A stretch of DNA of 64,000 nucleotides from NCBI GenBank assembly GCA_902604715.1, contig CACLAD010000001.1, positions 124,001 through 188,000 of the forward strand, in the 5' to 3' direction. Below the pieces are notes generated by a model. The model had not been told where the DNA came from. It did no database searches and saw only the letters and a program-made list of their open reading frames with translations. This document shows, in pieces, positions 63,640-64,000 of this stretch. This DNA comes from an uncultured Bacteroidota bacterium (lineage in GTDB: Bacteria; Bacteroidota; Bacteroidia; Flavobacteriales; Flavobacteriaceae). Position numbers and translations under genes: made by a program. Position 1 is the stretch's first letter; the number at the start of each line of letters is the position of its first letter.

Positions 63640-64000
63640 ATGAAATCGTCTATTTATTTTATTTTAATTCTTTTCTCAAAATTTGTCTTGTGTCAACCAA
63701 CTAACTTTAAAATTGACTCTACAAATAATAATCTTGACGAAGTTATCATAACTGCGACAAAAACAGAAAGAGTTCTTTCATCACTCCCTTTAAATGTATC
63801 TATCATAAAAAAAAGTGAAATAGAAAAAACAAATGCAACTAGATTATCTGACGTTATTAACGAAGAACTAGGTTTAATAACTGTTTCTGATTTTGGTGGC
63901 GGTGAAGGAATCCAAATGCAAGGGCTTGATTCAGAATATACTTTAATTCTTATTGATAATCAACCTCTGATTGGCAGAACAGCTGGTACTTTAGACTTAA
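63640..64000 (+). CDS. TonB-dependent receptor, 5' part (runs off window)
   Basis: The first 120 codons of an outer-membrane TonB-dependent receptor are visible. MKSSIYFILILFSKFVLCQ is a signal peptide. LDEVIITATKTERVLSSLPLNVSIIKKSEIE contains the TonB box and the start of the plug domain. LSDVINEELGLITVSDFGGGEGIQMQGLDSEYTLILIDNQPLIG is a BtuB/siderophore-like plug segment. The ligand is unknown, and I found no cobalamin riboswitch upstream. It is absent from the ORF track because it has no stop in the window. Confidence 0.9.
   Translation, partial: MKSSIYFILILFSKFVLCQPTNFKIDSTNNNLDEVIITATKTERVLSSLPLNVSIIKKSEIEKTNATRLSDVINEELGLITVSDFGGGEGIQMQGLDSEYTLILIDNQPLIGRTAGTLDL

Noticed and set aside
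1-64000. CRISPR arrays, IS elements, prophage or toxin-antitoxin islands
   Set aside because: No regularly spaced direct repeats, transposase, integrase or phage structural genes were found among the ORFs or gaps.

Overview
This 64 kb window reads as a chromosomal segment of a low-GC, compact marine-type member of the Flavobacteriia (Bacteroidota). The evidence is a type IX secretion cargo protein, a PorD-like (DUF4835) protein, the Bacteroidota form of RNA polymerase omega, DUF6095 and DUF6913 proteins, a monomeric NADP-isocitrate dehydrogenase next to rplS, split transketolase subunits, many lipoproteins, and repeated TAnnTTTG promoter elements (the Bacteroidota -7 box). Coding density is very high. 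Neighbouring genes often overlap by 4-20 bp, and several convergent pairs share their stop regions. I see no insertion sequence, prophage, CRISPR array or clear horizontally acquired island, so this is essentially core genome.

Layout. 0.2-8 kb: recG and pheT (+), then an ABC-F ATPase, a fructose-6-phosphate aldolase-type transaldolase and an SDR (-), with the small SRP RNA gene just upstream of the SDR. 8-17 kb: a glutaminyl cyclase lipoprotein and a beta-helix lipoprotein (+), glyA (-), smpB (+), pcm (-), then a five-gene + operon (Gfo/Idh/MocA, 3-hydroxyacyl-CoA dehydrogenase, YggS, exonuclease, miaA). 17-30.5 kb: a long - strand block with a two-component pair, coaE, YbbR, a glycosyltransferase, a T9SS cargo, fabI, recN, porD-like, coaBC, rpoZ, bamD and DUF6913. 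30.5-39.2 kb: a split 5'-nucleotidase, ligA, a GH20 hexosaminidase with cutC, prmC with a GNAT gene, ribD and a thioesterase. 39.4-46.6 kb: dnaA with an RsmI-type methyltransferase, mltG/GNAT/dapF (-), a DegP-type protease, trmD and rplS. 46.6-53.6 kb: a large structured non-coding RNA candidate, icd, murQ, DUF6095, thrS, infC, rpmI and rplT. 53.6-64 kb: dnaB, accA, a DMT transporter, an LptF/G permease and tgt (-), a split transketolase (+), an FKBP lipoprotein (-), a PyrR-like phosphoribosyltransferase, aroK (-), tRNA-Lys(UUU) and the start of a TonB-dependent receptor.

The most unusual element is the stretch of about 510 bp between rplS and icd. It has its own -33/-7 promoter, it lies downstream of an intrinsic terminator for rplS, and it ends in a strong intrinsic terminator. 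It contains many nested hairpins plus two interleaved long-range helices of 10 and 9 bp, which together form a pseudoknot. It lacks the hallmark sequences of tmRNA, RNase P RNA, SRP RNA, and group I or II introns, so I propose it as an uncharacterised large structured RNA.

A second pattern concerns start codons. infC, pcm, the rsmI-like gene and probably the exonuclease gene have no ATG/GTG/TTG at the N-terminus expected for their families, but each has an in-frame ATT (AUU) there. AUU starts are known for IF3 autoregulation in E. coli infC. Several genes (dapF, ribD, tgt) also have a perfect -7 box only 4-7 nt before the start codon, which suggests leaderless mRNAs. All functional calls come from reading the sequence and from family knowledge; no searches were run.
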